Source of the DNA: Streptomyces sp. MA5143a
GTDB lineage: Bacteria > Actinomycetota > Actinomycetes > Streptomycetales > Streptomycetaceae
Length of the DNA stretch: 57,218 nt
Assembly: GCF_900290235.1 (NCBI RefSeq)
Contig: NZ_OLMK01000098.1
Span: 1-57,218 of the forward strand
Direction: 5' to 3'
Below are positions 48,547 to 57,138 of the stretch, in pieces; position 1 is the first letter of the stretch; each line of letters begins with the position of its first letter. The notes beneath the pieces were generated by a model that was not told the DNA's origin, ran no database searches, and was given only the letters and a program-made list of their open reading frames with translations. Both the position numbers and the translations under genes were made by a program.

Positions 48547-49992
48547 ATGAGACGACTCGTCAGACGGGCCGTGGTGGCCGCGGCGGCGGCGCTCGCCGTG
48601 CTCACCGGCGTGACCACTCCCGCCCAGGCCGCCGCGCCCGCGTCCCCCGCCGTGACGTTCACCAACCCGATCGCGCTCCAGCGCGCCGACCCGCACATCT
48701 TCAAGCACACCGACGGCTACTACTACTTCACGGCCACCGTCCCCGCCTACGACAAGATCGTCATGCGCCGGGCCACCACCCTCCAGGGCCTCGCCACGGC
48801 CCCGGAGACCACGATCTGGACCAAGCACGCCAGCGGTGAGATGGGCGCCCACATCTGGGCCCCGGAGATCCACTTCATCGACGGCAAGTGGTACGTCTAC
48901 TTCACGGCCGGCGCCTCCAACGACATCTGGAAGATCCGCCCGTACGTCCTGGAGTCCAGCTCCGCCAACCCGCTCACCGGCACCTGGACCGAGAAGGGCC
49001 GCATCGCACTGCCGCTGGACACCTTCTCGCTGGACGCGACGACCTTCGTCCACAACGGCACCCGCTACCTCAGTTGGGCGCAGAACGACCCGGCGGTCGG
49101 CAGCGGCACCAACCTGTACCTGGCGAGGATGTCCAACCCCTGGACCATCAGCGGCAGCCCGGTGATGATCTCCAAGCCGGAGTACTCCTGGGAGACCGTC
49201 GGCCACCGCGTCAACGAGGGCCCGGCCGTCCTCCAGAAGAACGGCAAGGTCTTCGTGACCTACTCGGCCAGCGCCACCGACGCCAACTACTGCCTCGGCC
49301 TGCTCACCGCCGACGCCACCGCCGACCTGATGAACCCGGCCTCCTGGGCGAAGACCTCCACGCCGGTCTTCAAGAGCAACGACAACACCGGCCAGTACGG
49401 CCCGGGCCACAACACCTTCACGGTCTCCGAGGACGGCAAGTCGGACGTCCTCGTCTACCACGACCGCAACTACAAGAACATCAGCGGCGACCCGCTCAAC
49501 GACCCCAACCGCCGTACCCGCTACCAGAAGATCTACTGGAACGCCGACGGCACACCCAACTTCGGCATCCCCGTCGCCGACGGAGCGACCCCGGTCCGGC
49601 TCTCCTCGTTCAACTACCCGGACAAGTTCATCCGGCACTGGGAGTACCGCGCGAAGCTGGAGGGCAACGTCACCAACCTCGCCGACTCGCAGTTTCGGAT
49701 CGTCACCGGTCTGACGGGCAGCGGCACGGTCTCCCTGGAGTCGGCGAACTTCCCCGGCTACTACCTCCGCCACAAGAACAACGAGCTCTGGGTGGAGAAG
49801 GACGACGGCTCGGCCCTGTTCGACGCCGACGCCTCCTTCCACGAGCGGGCCGGTCTCGCCGATCCCGCGGCCGTGTCGTACGAGTCGTACAACTTCCCCG
49901 GCCGCTACATCCGGCACTTCAACAACCTGCTCTACACCCAGCCGGTCAGCACGACCCTCGACCAGCAGGACGCCACCTTCTACAAGGAGTAG
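48547..49992 (+). CDS. secreted GH43 exo-alpha-1,5-L-arabinofuranosidase with AbfB/CBM42 domain
   Basis: Encodes 481 residues. Signal peptide RRLVRRAVVAAAAALAVLTG, cleavage near PAQAAAP. GH43 propeller (about 38-340): base Asp in QRADPHIFKHTDGYYYFTA (about 47), Asp in TFSLDATTFVHNGTRYLSW (about 163), acid Glu in HRVNEGPAVLQKNGKVFVTY (about 222). C-terminal CBM42 (about 350-481) with repeats SFNYPDKFIRHWEYRAKLE, SANFPGYYLRHKNN and SYNFPGRYIRHFNN. The same architecture is known for the S. avermitilis Araf43A enzyme, which releases arabinose from arabino-oligosaccharides. ATG 48547 with GAAGG upstream. Works in series with the preceding enzyme, 141 bases away. Confidence 0.93.
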   Translation: MRRLVRRAVVAAAAALAVLTGVTTPAQAAAPASPAVTFTNPIALQRADPHIFKHTDGYYYFTATVPAYDKIVMRRATTLQGLATAPETTIWTKHASGEMGAHIWAPEIHFIDGKWYVYFTAGASNDIWKIRPYVLESSSANPLTGTWTEKGRIALPLDTFSLDATTFVHNGTRYLSWAQNDPAVGSGTNLYLARMSNPWTISGSPVMISKPEYSWETVGHRVNEGPAVLQKNGKVFVTYSASATDANYCLGLLTADATADLMNPASWAKTSTPVFKSNDNTGQYGPGHNTFTVSEDGKSDVLVYHDRNYKNISGDPLNDPNRRTRYQKIYWNADGTPNFGIPVADGATPVRLSSFNYPDKFIRHWEYRAKLEGNVTNLADSQFRIVTGLTGSGTVSLESANFPGYYLRHKNNELWVEKDDGSALFDADASFHERAGLADPAAVSYESYNFPGRYIRHFNNLLYTQPVSTTLDQQDATFYKE

Positions 49993-50034
49993 CAGGCCTC
50001 CACGGGCGGGCTTCCGCGAGCCGGCCTCCGTATT

Positions 50035-50071
50035 CGGTGCACCGTGTCCCCGTCGGGGGCGCGGTGCACCG
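50035..50071. terminator. hairpin between convergent GH43 and response regulator genes
   Basis: CGGTGCACCG at 50035-50044 and again at 50062-50071, each itself a perfect palindrome, so they pair with each other, with an inner CCCC / GGGG stem. It ends 1 base before the response regulator stop and 43 bases after the GH43 stop; bidirectional terminator. Confidence 0.7.
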
Positions 50072-50072
50072 C

Positions 50073-50750
50073 TCATTCCGGGGGTACCACCTGCACCAGG
50101 CCCGACTGGTACGCCATCACCACCAGTTGCGCCCGGTCGCGGGCGCCGAGTTTCGTCATCGCGCGGTGGATGTGCGTGCGCACGGTCAGCGGGCTGACGT
50201 AGAGCTTCTCGGCGATCTCGTCGTTGGACAGGCCCTCCGCCGCCAGGGACATCACCTCGCGTTCCCGGGAGGTGAGCGTGGCGAGCTGCTCGGGCGCGGC
50301 CAGCGGGGTGCCGGGGGCGGGGGCGGTGAGGAAGCGGGTGATCAGCGTGCGGGTGGCGGTGGGGGAGAGCAGGGAGTCCCCGGCGGCGACCGTGCGGATG
50401 CCGTCGAGGAGGGCGTCGGCGGTGACGTCCTTGCCGAGGAAGCCGCTCGCGCCGGCCCGCAGCGCCTGGGCGACGTACTCGTCGATCTCGAACGTCGTCA
50501 GGATCAGCACGCGGGTGTCGGACAGGTCCTCGTCGGCGCAGATCACGGCCGTCGCGGCGAGTCCGTCGGTGCCGGGCATCCGGATGTCCATGAGGACCAC
50601 GTCGGGGCGGTGGACGCGGACGAGGTCGACCGCCTCCCGGCCGTCGGCGGCCTCACCGACGACCTCCAGGTCCGGGCAGGAGTCGATGAGGATGCGGAAG
50701 GTGGCCCGCAGCAGGGCCTGGTCGTCGGCGAGCAGCACACGAATGGTCAT
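50073..50750 (-). CDS. NarL/LuxR response regulator
   Basis: Encodes 225 residues from ATG 50750. Receiver: MTIRVLLADDQALLRATFRI, phospho-acceptor in PDVVLMDIRMPGTDGLAAT, Thr in LILTTFEIDEYVAQA, Lys in SGFLGKDVTADALLDGI. LuxR HTH: TLTSREREVMSLAAEGLSND, EIAEKLYVSPLTVRTHIHRA. An in-frame ATG at 50774 (adding MTEGGPTP) overlaps the kinase stop as ATGA; the two starts arise from a 23/24-base tandem duplication. Either could be used. Confidence 0.94.
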   Translation of the reverse strand: MTIRVLLADDQALLRATFRILIDSCPDLEVVGEAADGREAVDLVRVHRPDVVLMDIRMPGTDGLAATAVICADEDLSDTRVLILTTFEIDEYVAQALRAGASGFLGKDVTADALLDGIRTVAAGDSLLSPTATRTLITRFLTAPAPGTPLAAPEQLATLTSREREVMSLAAEGLSNDEIAEKLYVSPLTVRTHIHRAMTKLGARDRAQLVVMAYQSGLVQVVPPE

Positions 50751-50770
50751 GGGAGTCGGTCCGCCTTCGG

Positions 50771-52024
50771 TCATGGGGTCGGTCCGCCTTCGAGCTGGGG
50801 GATGCGGGGGCGGGGGCGCAGCGGAAGGTCGGTGGTGACCTCGAAGCCGCCTTCGGGCCGGTGACCGGCGCTCAGGGCGCCGCCGACCGACTGGGCGCGC
50901 TCGCGCATGCCGATGAGACCGAAGCCGCGGCAGTTGTCGAACACACTGGTGGGCGGAGCCGTGGTGCCGCCGCCGTCGTCGGTGACCGTGATCGTCAGGT
51001 GCGACTCCCGGTAGGCGAGGCGGATCCGGGCCGCGTCCGCGTCGGCGTGCTTGCTGACGTTGGTGAGGGCCTCCTGCACGATCCGGTACGCGGTCAGGTC
51101 CACGCCCGGGTCGAGCGGCCCCGGCGGGCCCTCCGTGGTCATGGTGACGGTGAGGCCCGCGGACTCGCACGCGGCGACCAGGTCGGAGAGCTGGTGCAGG
51201 CCGGGGGTGGGGGCCAGGGGCGCCTCCGGGTCGTCGGGCTGGCGCAGCACACCCACGGTGGCCTTCAGCTCCCGCAGCGCCGACGACGTGGTGGCGGTCA
51301 GGTCGGTGAGGATCCGGTGGGCCTGCTCGGGGTCGACGCGGGTGAGGTGCGCGGCGGTGCCCGCCTGGGCGTTGGCGAGCGCCAGATGGTGGGCCACCAC
51401 GTCGTGCAGGTCGCGGGCGATACGCATGCGTTCCTCGGCGACCCGGAGGCGGGCCTCCTCCTCACGGGTGCGCTCCGCGTGCTCGGCGCGGGCCTGCACC
51501 GACTTCAGATAGGCGCGCCGCACCTGGGTGGCCTTGCCCGCGGCGAGGGGCAGCAGCAGCCAGAAGACGGGGCCGATCGTCCTGATCAGCAGGGAGAAGT
51601 GGTCCATGGAGTCGGTGAACACCGCCGCGAGTGTGGTCGCGCCGATGGTGGTGAGGCCGTAGACGCGGGTGGTGTTCCGGTCGGTCTGGGTGGACAGCCA
51701 GTACAGGCCCCCCATGACCGGTGCCAGCAGCAGGGGGGTGACCAGATAGCCCAGGGAGACCGCGACGATCGTGCACAGTGCCGTGATGACCAGCGCGGTG
51801 CGCGGGTGGGCGCGGTGCTTGAGCAGGGCGAGGCAGGACACGCCCATGAGGGCGACGCCGACGTTGTCCTGGTCCGGCGGGTCGGCGCCGGGCAGGGTGA
51901 GGGCGCTGCCGAGGGTCGCGCACGCCATCAGCATCGCGGCCATCACCAGATCGATGAGGAAGGGGTGGCTCTCGGAGAACTCCTCCAGGCGGTCGGCGTA
52001 GCGCCGGTCCAGGCTGATGCTCAT
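50771..52024 (-). CDS. sensor histidine kinase (HisKA_3 type)
   Basis: Encodes 417 residues. Four or five membrane helices in the first 160 residues (LIDLVMAAMLMACATLGSAL, TALVITALCTIVAVSLGYL, VYGLTTIGATTLAAVF, IGPVFWLLLPLAAG). Phospho-His box AEERMRIARDLHDVVAHHLA, N box AYRIVQEALTNVSKHAD, G box GFGLIGMRERAQSVGGAL. Coupled to the response regulator downstream (stop and start overlap). The MMPL transporter gene lies just upstream on the same strand (117-base gap), so the pair may sense a substrate or lipid stress linked to it. Confidence 0.94.
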   Translation of the reverse strand: MSISLDRRYADRLEEFSESHPFLIDLVMAAMLMACATLGSALTLPGADPPDQDNVGVALMGVSCLALLKHRAHPRTALVITALCTIVAVSLGYLVTPLLLAPVMGGLYWLSTQTDRNTTRVYGLTTIGATTLAAVFTDSMDHFSLLIRTIGPVFWLLLPLAAGKATQVRRAYLKSVQARAEHAERTREEEARLRVAEERMRIARDLHDVVAHHLALANAQAGTAAHLTRVDPEQAHRILTDLTATTSSALRELKATVGVLRQPDDPEAPLAPTPGLHQLSDLVAACESAGLTVTMTTEGPPGPLDPGVDLTAYRIVQEALTNVSKHADADAARIRLAYRESHLTITVTDDGGGTTAPPTSVFDNCRGFGLIGMRERAQSVGGALSAGHRPEGGFEVTTDLPLRPRPRIPQLEGGPTP

Positions 52025-52140
52025 CGGGACTCCGGTCGGTGGGACTGGGAACCATGGTGGTCGACGTCGGGCGCGCACGCCCCGGGGGCCGCCCGTGGCG
52101 TTCGCCACGGACGGCCCCGGTGGGGGGCGGTGCGGTGGGG

Positions 52141-54348
52141 TCAGACGCGGGCCGCTTCGGGTTCGGCGGGCTCCGCCGGGCCGGGCTCCGCCTCGGGGCG
52201 GCGGCTGAGCGCCTCGCCCTCCACGTCGACCCGGGGCAGCGCGCGGTCCAGCCACTTCGGCAGCCACCAGGCCCGGTCGCCGAGCAGCGCGAGCACGGCC
52301 GGCACGATCGCCATCCGCACGACGAACGCGTCGAACAGGACCGCCGAGGCCAGCCCGAAGCCGATCATCTTGATCATGGAGTCGCTCTCGCCGATGAACC
52401 CGGCGAACACCGCGATCATGATCAGTGCGGCCGCCACGACCACCCGGGCGCTGTGCCGGAACCCGCTGGTGATCGCCTCGTCGGGCCGGTCGCCGTGGAC
52501 GTACGCCTCCCGCATCCGGGAGACGAGGAACACCTCGTAGTCCATGGCGAGACCGAAGACGATGCCCACCAGGAAGATCGGCATCAGGCTCATGATCGGG
52601 CCGGTCTGCTCCACGCCCAGCAGCTCCGCGCCGTGGCCCTGCTGGAAGACCAGGACGACCACGCCGAGGGAGGCGAGCACCGACAGCAGGAAGCCGAGGG
52701 CGGCCTTCACCGGGACGAGCAGCGAGCGGAAGACGACGAGCAGCAGCAGGACGGCGAGGCTCACCACGACCAGCAGATAGGGGACCAGCGCCGACTGCAC
52801 CTTGTCGGAGATGTCGATGTTCAGGGCGGTGGTGCCGGTGACCTCGTAGGTCGCGCCCGTCCTCGACTCGATGCCGGGCCGCTCGTCGCGGATGACCGTC
52901 ACCAGGTCCTTGGTCTTCTCGTCGGTCGGCGCGGTGGCGGGCACGGCGGAGAAGACGGCGGTGTCGCCGGCCTCGTTGAAGCGCGCGGGGGAGACGGACA
53001 CGATGCCCTCGGTGGCGCCGATGTCCTTCGCGACGGTCTCGGCGGCGCTCTTGGCGTCGTCGGCGCCGCGGGCGTCCACGACGATCGTCAGCGGCCCGTT
53101 GAACCCGGGCCCGAAGCCCTCGGCGAGCGCGTCGTAGGCACGGCGCTCGGTGGTGGAGGTCGGCTTGGCCTCGTCGCCGGGCATGCCCAGCTGGAGGTCG
53201 GTCATCGGTACGGCGAGCGCGCCGAGACCTATGACGCCGAGGAGCAGGACGGGCACGGGGCGGCGCAGCACGAACCGGGACCAGCGGGTGCCGCCGTTGT
53301 CGCCGCTCGACTCCAGCCGGCCGCTCTTGCGGGCCTTGCGGGCCAGGACCGCGTTCGGCCAGAACCCGAGGACGGCCGGGACCAGGGTCAGCGCGATCAG
53401 CACGGCGACGACGACCGCCCCGGCGGCGGCCAGCCCCATCTTCGTCAGCATCGGGATGCCCACCACGGCCAGTCCGGCCAGCGCGATGACGACGGTGAGC
53501 CCGGCGAACACGACCGCCGATCCGGCGGTGCCGGTGGCGAGGGCGGTCGCCTCCTCGGGCGTACGGCCCTTGGCGCGTTCCTCGCGGTAGCGGGAGACGA
53601 CGAACAGGGCGTAGTCGATACCGACCGCGAGGCCCAGCATCATCGCGAGGGTGCCGGTGGTGGTGGACAGGCCGAGCGCGTCGGACAGGGCGAGGATGCC
53701 GGCCATGCTGACGCCGACACCGACCAGCGCGGTCAGCAGCGGCAGCCCGGCCGCGGCGAGCGAGCCGAAGGTCACCAGCAGTACGACGGCGGCGATGGCG
53801 ACACCGATCACCTCGGCCGCACCGCCCGCGCCGCCCTGCTCGGAGACCGCGTCGCCGCCCGCCTCGACGGTCAGCCCGGCGTCCTGGGCCTGGTGCAGGG
53901 CGTTCTCAAGGTGCGTCCTGCCGGCATCGGAGAGCTGGTTGGCGCCGACCTTGTAGGTGACGGTCGCGTACGCCGTCGAGCCGTCCTCGCTGACGGCCCG
54001 CGCCTGGAACGGGTCGACGGCGTTCGCGACCTGCGAGCCGTCGGCCAGGTCGGCCACGGTCTCCTCGATCGCCTTCTTGTTCCCGGCGGCGGTGACCTTC
54101 TCGCCGCCCGGCGCGACGAACACGACCCGGGCGGTGGCGCCGTCGGCGGTCATGCCGGGGAAGCGCTGCTCCAGCAGGTCGAACGCCTTCTGGGACTCGA
54201 TGCCCGGCATGGAGAACTCCTCGTCGGAGGCTCCGGGGGCCTGGACGGCGCCGAAACCGACGGCACCGAGGACCGCCACCCACACGAGGGTGACGTACCA
54301 GCGTTTGCGGAAGGCCAGCCGGCCCAGCCGATAGAGGAAGGTTGCCAT
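52141..54348 (-). CDS. MMPL-family (RND-type) transporter
   Basis: Encodes 735 residues. Two repeats of one helix, extracytoplasmic domain and five helices: start MATFLYRLGRLAFRKRWYVT, first helical bundle LVTFGSLAAAGLPLLTALVG with MMLGLAVGIDYALFVVSRYR (proton-relay Asp-Tyr), linker with RFVLRRPVPVLLLGVIGLGA, second bundle LLLLVVFRSLLVPVKAALGF with VGIVFGLAMDYEVFLVSRMR (Asp-Tyr). C-terminal acidic/Pro-rich tail. MmpL proteins export lipids, siderophores or drugs with proton motive force; substrate not readable. Same strand and order as the kinase/regulator pair downstream. ATG 54348. Confidence 0.95.
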   Translation of the reverse strand: MATFLYRLGRLAFRKRWYVTLVWVAVLGAVGFGAVQAPGASDEEFSMPGIESQKAFDLLEQRFPGMTADGATARVVFVAPGGEKVTAAGNKKAIEETVADLADGSQVANAVDPFQARAVSEDGSTAYATVTYKVGANQLSDAGRTHLENALHQAQDAGLTVEAGGDAVSEQGGAGGAAEVIGVAIAAVVLLVTFGSLAAAGLPLLTALVGVGVSMAGILALSDALGLSTTTGTLAMMLGLAVGIDYALFVVSRYREERAKGRTPEEATALATGTAGSAVVFAGLTVVIALAGLAVVGIPMLTKMGLAAAGAVVVAVLIALTLVPAVLGFWPNAVLARKARKSGRLESSGDNGGTRWSRFVLRRPVPVLLLGVIGLGALAVPMTDLQLGMPGDEAKPTSTTERRAYDALAEGFGPGFNGPLTIVVDARGADDAKSAAETVAKDIGATEGIVSVSPARFNEAGDTAVFSAVPATAPTDEKTKDLVTVIRDERPGIESRTGATYEVTGTTALNIDISDKVQSALVPYLLVVVSLAVLLLLVVFRSLLVPVKAALGFLLSVLASLGVVVLVFQQGHGAELLGVEQTGPIMSLMPIFLVGIVFGLAMDYEVFLVSRMREAYVHGDRPDEAITSGFRHSARVVVAAALIMIAVFAGFIGESDSMIKMIGFGLASAVLFDAFVVRMAIVPAVLALLGDRAWWLPKWLDRALPRVDVEGEALSRRPEAEPGPAEPAEPEAARV

Positions 54349-54586
54349 GGGGCGCAGGTCTCCACGTCAGATGTCTGGGATACCCGCACAGACTCCCGTT
54401 CCGAGGCCCTCCGGGTCGTCGTGCGGCTGCCGACAATCCCGGGTACTCGAATCGCAGTACGACCCGGCCGACGGATCACCCCCCGGTATGACGGTGCGGA
54501 GCCCGCGCCGCTCCCACATGGTGTGCTGGGCGTCGCGCGACGCCTTGCCGGGCAGCCCGGATCGGGCGGCGGTCCAGAAGGCGTCG

Positions 54587-54961
54587 TCAGCCACGGCGGG
54601 TGTCCAGGGAGCGTTCCGCGACCCCGGCCAGATGGGCGGCGAGGACCGCGCGGGCGTCCGGGGCGAGGGTGCGCAGCGCCACCATCGCCGTGATGATCAC
54701 ATCGCACAGCTCGGCCCGCACGTCGTCCCAGGTGTGGGTGGTGCCCTTGCGCGGGTTGGACCCGGTGACACCGATCACCGCCTCGGCGACCTCGCCGACC
54801 TCCTCCTGGAGCTTCAGCAGCCGCAGCAGCAACAGCTCACGGCCGTTGTGCACAGGGTTCGACTCCAGCCAGGAGTACAGCAGTTCCACGGCCGGCCAGG
54901 GGTCGCCGGGGGCGTCGCCGGACTGCCGGGGGTCGCCGGGGGCGTCGCTCCGCTCGCTCAT
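54587..54961 (-). CDS. MazG-like nucleotide pyrophosphohydrolase
   Basis: Encodes 124 residues. All-alpha NTP-PPase marks: helix LLLLRLLKLQEEVGEVAEAV with the metal ExxE pattern (EEVGE) and DDVRAELCDVIITAMVALRT with the downstream ExxD (ELCD). Hydrolyses NTPs or dNTPs to NMP and pyrophosphate; house-cleaning of non-standard nucleotides is the usual view. N-terminus has a short repeat, APGDPRQSGDAPGDP, caused by a GTCGCCGGGGGCGTCG duplication. ATG 54961. Short distance to the DoxX gene upstream (36 bases), likely same transcript. Confidence 0.88.
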   Translation of the reverse strand: MSERSDAPGDPRQSGDAPGDPWPAVELLYSWLESNPVHNGRELLLLRLLKLQEEVGEVAEAVIGVTGSNPRKGTTHTWDDVRAELCDVIITAMVALRTLAPDARAVLAAHLAGVAERSLDTRRG

Positions 54962-54997
54962 GGGCGCAGCTTGTCACGCCCGTACCGGGCGGGGAGG

Positions 54998-55543
54998 TCA
55001 CTCCTCGAACAACGGCTCCTGCTCGCCCTCCTTCTGCCGACGCACCCGCTTGGTCCGGGCGCCGATCACCAGCGCCGTGGTGGCCGCCGTGAACGCGAGC
55101 GCCGACGGCACCATCCAGCCCCGGTCGACGACATGGCGGAACGCGTGGTCGAGGGAGAGCCTGCCGGGACCGGCGATCGCGAGTCCCGCGGCGGCCAGGC
55201 CCAGGGTCGCGGCGTACTCGTAGCCGCCGTTCGCGTTGAAGAAGCCGTTGGGGGTGTGGACGGCGGCGGCGCCCGCCATCGCGCCCGCGGCGGCGGCACC
55301 GGCGGCGGGGGTCGCGAGACCGAGGGCGAGCAGGGTGCCGCCACCCGTCTCGGCCAGCCCGGACGCGGTGGCGCTGGCCTTGCCCGGCGCGTACCCCACC
55401 GACTCCATGAAGGCGCCGGTCCCCTCGATGCCGTGCCCGCCGAACCAGCCGAACAGCTTCTGCGTCCCGTGCGCGGCGAGGACCCCGCCCGCGCCCAGGC
55501 GGAGGAGCAGCAGGCCCAGATCACGTCGGTCGAATGTGGTCAC
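54998..55543 (-). CDS. DoxX-family membrane protein
   Basis: Encodes 181 residues. Four helices: DLGLLLLRLGAGGVLAAHG, a Gly/Ala-rich TLLALGLATPAAGAAAAGAM, ATLGLAAAGLAIAGPG and PSALAFTAATTALVIGAR. The DoxX signature HGTQKLFGWFGGHGIEGTG after helix 1 is clear. In M. tuberculosis a DoxX protein joins a membrane oxidoreductase complex in redox and thiol stress; the role here is not known. GTG 55543 with GGGAG 5 bases upstream. Basic C-terminus (RTKRVRRQKEGEQ). Confidence 0.9.
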   Translation of the reverse strand: MTTFDRRDLGLLLLRLGAGGVLAAHGTQKLFGWFGGHGIEGTGAFMESVGYAPGKASATASGLAETGGGTLLALGLATPAAGAAAAGAMAGAAAVHTPNGFFNANGGYEYAATLGLAAAGLAIAGPGRLSLDHAFRHVVDRGWMVPSALAFTAATTALVIGARTKRVRRQKEGEQEPLFEE

Positions 55544-55749
55544 GGTGACTCCCGGAACGGACGGTGGCGCTCGGACGTTTTCCCCTCCCGCGTATCCACC
55601 GTCGCACCGATGACACGCCTCGGGGCTGCCCGCGCGGCCGTTCGAGTGGCGGGCCCGGAACGCGCCGTCGGCGACGCCGGTCCAGCCGCGACCACTCAGC
55701 CGGGCGCCTCCGGTGGCGGGCGTGTACCGGCGGTGTGAGGCTGACCGGC

Positions 55750-56076
55750 ATGACGATCGCACCCGCCAGACTCAGTGATCCGACCGTCCGCGCCTTCGTC
55801 AACGCCGTGAACGCGCAGGACCGCGACGCCTTGATGGCCCTCCTCGCCGACGACGCGACCATGTCGGACGACGGCTCCGACCGGGACCTCGCGGACTGGA
55901 CCGACCGGGAGATCTTCTCCTCCCACGGCCACATGGAGGTCCAGCGCGAGTCCGACGGCGGCCGCTCCCTGGTCGCCAACTACCGCAACGACACCTGGGG
56001 CGAGATGCGCACCGCCTGGCGTTTCACGGTCTCGGACGACGGCAGGATCTCCCACTTCGAGACCGGCCAGGCCTGA
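55750..56076 (+). CDS. NTF2/SnoaL-like protein
   Basis: Encodes 108 residues: VRAFVNAVNAQDRDALMALL, ADDATMSDDGSDRDLADW and an antiparallel strand set (VQRESDGGRSLVANYRND, AWRFTVSDDGRISHFETGQA), the alpha+beta barrel of NTF2-like proteins. Members act as small enzymes (isomerases, dehydratases, cyclases) or binding domains; no specific active site can be assigned. ATG 55750; no obvious ribosome site. Divergent from DoxX (206 bp between them). Confidence 0.8.
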   Translation: MTIAPARLSDPTVRAFVNAVNAQDRDALMALLADDATMSDDGSDRDLADWTDREIFSSHGHMEVQRESDGGRSLVANYRNDTWGEMRTAWRFTVSDDGRISHFETGQA

Positions 56077-56103
56077 CCCCGCCGAAGTTTTCCCCGCGAT
56101 GGC

Positions 56104-56134
56104 TTGCCTTCGCGTGCGCTCCAACTCCTACCGT
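56104..56134 (+). promoter_or_regulatory. MerR-type promoter (19-bp spacer) for a leaderless transcript
   Basis: TTGCCT at 56104-56109, 19-bp spacer with an imperfect dyad (TTCGCGTGCGCTCCAA), TACCGT at 56129-56134. The start point would be about 56141, two bases before the ATG at 56143, which has no Shine-Dalgarno site. Long spacer is the hallmark of activation by a MerR protein. Confidence 0.6.
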
Positions 56135-56142
56135 CCTCGGGC

Positions 56143-57138
56143 ATGGAGACGAACACGTACACGAGGTCCCTCGGCCGCAGCGGCATCCAGGTCAGCGCAC
56201 TCGGCTTCGGCTGCTGGGCCATCGGCGGAGAGTGGCGGTCCGCCGACGGGCAGCCGCTCGGCTGGGGCAGTGTCGACGACGAGGAGTCCGTACGGGCCGT
56301 GCGCCGCGCCCTGGACCTCGGCGTCACCTTCTTCGACACGGCCGACGTGTACGGGGCCGGCCACAGCGAACGCGTCCTCGGCCGCGCTCTCGGCCGGCGC
56401 CGCGCGGACGTCGTCGTGGCCACCAAGTGGGGCAACGTCTTCGACGAGCGCACCCGCACCCTCACCGGTCAGGACGACACCCCGGCCCACGCCCGCCGCG
56501 CCCTCACCGCCTCCCTCGACCGCCTCGGCACGGACCACATCGACCTGTACCAGCTCCACCTGTCCGACGCCGACCCCGAGCGGGCGGCCGAACTCCGTGA
56601 CCTGTGCGAGGAGTTCGTCCGTGAGGGGCTCATCCGGGCGTACGCGTGGAGCACCGACGACCCCGAACGGGCCGCCGTGTTCGCGAAGGGCGCGCACTGC
56701 ACGGCCGTCCAGCACCGGCTGAACATCCTCCAGGACGCCCCCGAACTCCTCGCCCTGTGCGAGGAGTCGAACCTGGCGAGCGTCAACCGCAGCCCCCTCG
56801 CCATGGGCCTGCTCACCGGCAAGCACACCCCCGGGCGCGCCCTGGCGGCCGGTGACATCCGCAGCACCCCGCCCGCCTGGCTGCCGGGCTTCACCGCGGA
56901 CGGCGGGGCGGACCCCGAGTGGCTCGGCCGGGTCGAGGCGCTGCGGGAGATCCTCACCAGCGAGGGCCGGACGCTCACGCAGGGCGCCCTCGCCTGGCTC
57001 TGGGCCCGCAGCCCGCGAACGGTGCCCATTCCCGGCTTCCGCTCGGTCGCCCAGGCCGAGGAGAACGCCGGCGCCCTCGCGAAGGGACCGCTCACCGCGG
57101 ACCAACTGGCCGAGGTCGACCGGGTCCTGGGGCGCTGA
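56143..57138 (+). CDS. aldo/keto reductase
   Basis: Encodes 331 residues, TIM barrel. Catalytic Asp in LGVTFFDTADVYGAGHSERV with Tyr (VYG), catalytic Lys in VVVATKWGNVFDE and the position of the usual His in DLYQLHLSDADP. C-terminal NADPH-binding region WARSPRTVPIPGFRSVAQAE. Group typical of YajO/YghZ-type reductases acting on aldehydes and ketones. ATG 56143 was chosen over the frame's earlier start (56104) because a MerR-type promoter occupies that stretch. The regulator is not adjacent in this window. Confidence 0.92.
   Translation: METNTYTRSLGRSGIQVSALGFGCWAIGGEWRSADGQPLGWGSVDDEESVRAVRRALDLGVTFFDTADVYGAGHSERVLGRALGRRRADVVVATKWGNVFDERTRTLTGQDDTPAHARRALTASLDRLGTDHIDLYQLHLSDADPERAAELRDLCEEFVREGLIRAYAWSTDDPERAAVFAKGAHCTAVQHRLNILQDAPELLALCEESNLASVNRSPLAMGLLTGKHTPGRALAAGDIRSTPPAWLPGFTADGGADPEWLGRVEALREILTSEGRTLTQGALAWLWARSPRTVPIPGFRSVAQAEENAGALAKGPLTADQLAEVDRVLGR

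Noticed and set aside
46678..50076. 1132-codon minus-strand open frame
   Set aside because: Shadow of the two GH43 genes; low-complexity translation, no motifs.
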